Source: Georgenia sp. EYE_87
GTDB lineage: Bacteria; Actinomycetota; Actinomycetes; Actinomycetales; Actinomycetaceae
NCBI RefSeq assembly: GCF_023148685.1
Contig: NZ_JAHXNL010000012.1
Span: 48,826 to 112,825 of the forward strand
Length of the DNA stretch: 64,000 bases
Direction of reading: 5' to 3'
Position 1 is the stretch's first letter. Every line of letters starts with the position of its first letter. This document shows positions 61,689 through 64,000 of the stretch, piece after piece. The position numbers were made by a program, and so were the translations under genes. The notes beneath the pieces are model-generated. The model saw only the letters and a list, made by a program, of their open reading frames with translations, ran no database searches and was not told where the DNA came from.

Positions 61689-63398
61689 CTACTCGAGGAT
61701 CGCGCCGCGGGAGGCGGACTGCACCAGCTTGGTGTACTTGCCCAGCACACCGCGGGTGAACTTGGGCGGGAGCGGCGCCCACCCCGCTCCGCGTCGGGCA
61801 AGCTCCTCCTCGTCGACGAGCAGGTCCAGCCGGCCCGCCGCCACGTCGAGACGGATCCGGTCGCCGTCCTGGACGAAAGCGATGGGGCCGCCGTCAACGG
61901 CCTCGGGCGCGATGTGACCGACGCACAGCCCGGTGGTTCCGCCGGAGAACCGCCCGTCGGTCATGAGCAGGACGTCCTTACCGAGGCCCGCGCCCTTGAT
62001 GGCACCCGTGATGGCGAGCATCTCGCGCATCCCGGGGCCGCCCTTGGGCCCCTCGTAACGGATCACGACGACGTCGCCGTGGGTGATCGTGCCGTCCTCG
62101 AGCGCGTCCATCGCGGCCCGCTCCCGGTCGAACACGCGGGCGGTCCCCTCGAAGACGTCAGACTCGAACCCGGCCGACTTCACGACGGCGCCCTCGGGGG
62201 CGAGGCTGCCGTGCAGGATCGTGATGCCGCCCGTCTCGGCCACCGGCTCGGATGCGGGACGCAGCACACGCCCGTCCGGGGCCGGCGGGTTGAGCTTCTC
62301 AAGATTCTCGGCGACGGTCTTCCCCGTCACGGTCATGCAGTCCCCGTGGAGCAGGCCGGCCTCGAGGAGCTGCTTCATGACCACCTGGATGCCACCCACG
62401 CGGTCCACGTCGTTCATGACGTACTTGCCGTACGGCTTCAGGTCAGCGATGTGCGGAACCTTCGCGCCGATACGGGAGAAGTCCTCGAGCGTGAGATCGA
62501 CGTCCGCCTCGTGGGCGATCGCGAGCAGGTGGAGCACCGCATTGGTCGACCCACCGAAGGCCTGCACGACGGCGATCGCATTCTCGAACGCGTCCTTCGT
62601 CATGATGTCGCGAGCGGTGATCCCCAGCCGCAGCATCTCGACAACGGCCTCACCGGCGCGGCGCGCATCGGCGTCGCGGCGACGGTCCGCCGACGGCGGG
62701 GACGCTGAACCCGGCACCGACATCCCGATCGCCTCGGCCACGGTAGCCATGGTGTTCGCGGTGTAGTACCCGCCGCAGGCGCCCTCGCCCGGGCAGATGG
62801 CCCGCTCGATGCGGTCGAGGTCCTCCCGGCTCATGAGGCCGCGGGAACACGCGCCGACGGCCTCGAACGCATCGATGATGGTGACGTCCTTCTCGGTGCC
62901 GTCGGAGAGCTTCACCCAGCCGGGCATGATGGTGCCGGCATAGATGAACACGCTCGCCAGGTCCAGCCGGGCCGCGGCCATGAGCATCCCCGGCAGCGAC
63001 TTGTCGCACCCGGCGAGCAGGATCGAGCCGTCGAGCCGCTCCGCCATCATCACGGTCTCGACCGAGTCCGCGATGACGTCGCGGGAGACGAGCGAGAAGT
63101 GCATCCCCTCGTGACCCATGGAGATGCCGTCCGAGACCGAGATCGTCCCGAACTGCAGCGGGTAGCCGCCGCCGGCGTGGACACCTTCCTTGGCGGCCTG
63201 TGCGAGCCGGTCGAGCGAGAGGTTGCAGGGGGTGATCTCGTTCCACGAGCTGGCGATGCCGATCTGCGGTTTGGCGAAGTCCTCGTCGCCCATGCCGACG
63301 GCGCGGAGCATCCCGCGGGCGGCGGTCGCTTCGAGGCCGTCGGTGACGGTGCGGCTGCGGGGCTTGATGTCCGGGCCGGACATGGCATCAGTGCTCAT
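61689..63398 (-). CDS. ilvD: Dihydroxy-acid dehydratase
   Basis: A 569-residue Fe-S dehydratase, the third common step of Ile and Val synthesis. Cluster cysteines are in [23 protein letters not shown] and [16 protein letters not shown]; the C-terminal [24 protein letters not shown] contains the catalytic Ser region. Its length is normal. TAGACT (63406-63411) ends 7 nt before the ATG, so the mRNA is probably leaderless; an in-frame ATG five codons further in is an alternative. Confidence 0.96.
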   Translation of the reverse strand: MSTDAMSGPDIKPRSRTVTDGLEATAARGMLRAVGMGDEDFAKPQIGIASSWNEITPCNLSLDRLAQAAKEGVHAGGGYPLQFGTISVSDGISMGHEGMHFSLVSRDVIADSVETVMMAERLDGSILLAGCDKSLPGMLMAAARLDLASVFIYAGTIMPGWVKLSDGTEKDVTIIDAFEAVGACSRGLMSREDLDRIERAICPGEGACGGYYTANTMATVAEAIGMSVPGSASPPSADRRRDADARRAGEAVVEMLRLGITARDIMTKDAFENAIAVVQAFGGSTNAVLHLLAIAHEADVDLTLEDFSRIGAKVPHIADLKPYGKYVMNDVDRVGGIQVVMKQLLEAGLLHGDCMTVTGKTVAENLEKLNPPAPDGRVLRPASEPVAETGGITILHGSLAPEGAVVKSAGFESDVFEGTARVFDRERAAMDALEDGTITHGDVVVIRYEGPKGGPGMREMLAITGAIKGAGLGKDVLLMTDGRFSGGTTGLCVGHIAPEAVDGGPIAFVQDGDRIRLDVAAGRLDLLVDEEELARRGAGWAPLPPKFTRGVLGKYTKLVQSASRGAILE

Positions 63399-63411
63399 GC
63401 GCTCGAGTCTA

Positions 63412-63843
63412 GGACCCGTCCGTTCCCGGCCACCTCACCGGGCCGAACTGCGGGACGGCCGCAGAATCAGGAAAAGATCGATCGGCCAGCGGGCACCGTC
63501 TCTGTCCCCCGAAGATCGTCATGGTGGACCCTCGAGCATGTGGCGGTCGCGGCGTTCAAAACGGGCCTGGTCTGGGCGCAGAATGTCATCCGCCGGCGAA
63601 TGCGGAGAAAGCCTCCTGCCCAGCGGAAAACGATCTGCCGGCGAATGCTCGTGCCGACGATCGCCCGTGCCTGCGAGACTCCCCGTGCCGGCCGCGCGAG
63701 GAAGAACCGCAGGACGTGGGGCCGCACCGTCGAAGAATCGGCCCGGAAGGTGCTGACAAGTGGCCTGCCGCCCGAACGGTGCACGCGAGCCGCGCAGCAA
63801 GAAATGCCCAGCCCGGCTCGCCCCGTCCGGGAATGCAGGAATA
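63412..63843. other. Gene-free region of lower GC between ilvD and rrn
   Basis: No gene is recognised. The sequence is noticeably richer in A (for example GAAAAGATCG, GGAAAACGATC) than the rest of the window, and its open frames look like noise. A 13-bp GCCGGCGAATGC-type segment occurs twice (about 63592-63603 and 63639-63650). It may be decayed or spacer DNA beside the rRNA operon. Confidence 0.5.
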
Positions 63844-63864
63844 GCCCCCACCGGTGGTGGGGGC
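63844..63864 (-). terminator. rRNA operon terminator
   Basis: A 9-bp perfect stem GCCCCCACC / GGTGGGGGC with a 3-nt loop, 16 nt past the 5S rRNA 3' end in the leftward direction. Confidence 0.7.
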
Positions 63865-63879
63865 CATTCCTTTAATGGG

Positions 63880-63999
63880 TGTTCGGCGGTGTCCTACTCT
63901 CCCACACAGTCTCCCGTGCAGTACCATCGGCGCTGAGGGGCTTAGCTTCCGGGTTCGGAATGGGACCGGGCGTTTCCCCCTCGCTATGACCGCCGTAAC
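63880..63999 (-). rRNA. rrf: 5S ribosomal RNA
   Basis: About 120 nt on the minus strand, from GTTACGGCGGTCATAGCG to GGACACCGCCGAACA, with the conserved CGCCCGGTCCCATTCCGAAC and GAAGCTAAGCCC blocks. The ends pair (GGCGG with CCGCC). It is the last gene of an rrn operon whose 23S and 16S genes would lie beyond the right edge. Confidence 0.95.
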
Positions 64000-64000
64000 T

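Overview
The window is a gap-free stretch of a very GC-rich actinobacterial chromosome. The gene set and order fit the order Micrococcales (Georgenia/Cellulomonas-like relatives): rpmB next to a DAK2 protein, thiL, ddl, gpsA-plsC, murA, leuDC with a divergent IclR regulator, gltX and DUF3515. The genus is an inference. GTG starts are common. Many genes seem to be read from leaderless mRNAs, with a TANNNT hexamer ending 6-8 nt before the start codon. Several operons use GTGA/ATGA stop-start overlaps. I see no phage, insertion sequence, CRISPR array or obvious island.

Layout. 0-5.2 kb: partial DAK2 gene, rpmB, FAD-linked oxidase, thiL, a DUF3515 lipoprotein, ddl. 5.2-11.4 kb: a PLP lyase, two lipoproteins, dodecin, gpsA, plsC, a small membrane protein, a DinB-like enzyme. 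11.4-15.9 kb: murA, leuD, leuC and the divergent LtbR-type regulator with a palindromic operator. 16-20.3 kb: two tRNA-Glu genes, tRNA-Gln, SRPBCC protein, lipoprotein, maleylpyruvate isomerase-like protein, gltX. 20.4-31.4 kb: MalY-type lyase, FAH hydrolase, a DNA-glycosylase-annotated protein, alpha/beta hydrolase, AMIN-like protein, APC permease, DUF418-like membrane protein, DUF1697, two AGCS symporters. 31.5-37.1 kb: Ski2-like helicase (DUF3516), YbaK, pentapeptide protein, ABC transporter pair. 37.1-44.1 kb: two CrcB fluoride channels with a universal stress protein, HhH-GPD protein, radical SAM/SPASM protein, nucleotidyltransferase, EEP hydrolase, YggS, LplA. 44.2-63.4 kb: most of branched-chain amino acid biosynthesis (cimA, ilvE, leuB, ilvB-ilvN-ilvC, ilvD), interrupted by an MFS transporter with an HD-GYP/LuxR regulator, a PCD-VOC fusion, an AspT-like exchanger and an unusual three-gene operon. 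The right edge is the 5S rRNA end of a leftward rrn operon.

How it works together. With leuCD the window encodes nearly every step to isoleucine, valine and leucine. Isoleucine can be made through citramalate, because CimA is present and leuCD and leuB can serve that route; leuA is not seen. Control is visible at three points: an LtbR-type operator between leuC and its regulator, and two transcription attenuators with very short leader peptides. The one before ilvB encodes Val-Val-Leu and the one before cimA encodes Leu-Ile-Ile, each followed by a hairpin with a T6 run. These two genes are therefore likely tuned by charged tRNA supply.

The most unusual locus is 58.2-61.3 kb: a SIMIBI-like P-loop protein, an exporter-type ABC protein whose ATPase half has lost all recognisable catalytic motifs, and a DUF4177 protein. 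All three are translationally coupled and the operon is flanked on both sides by short tandem repeats.
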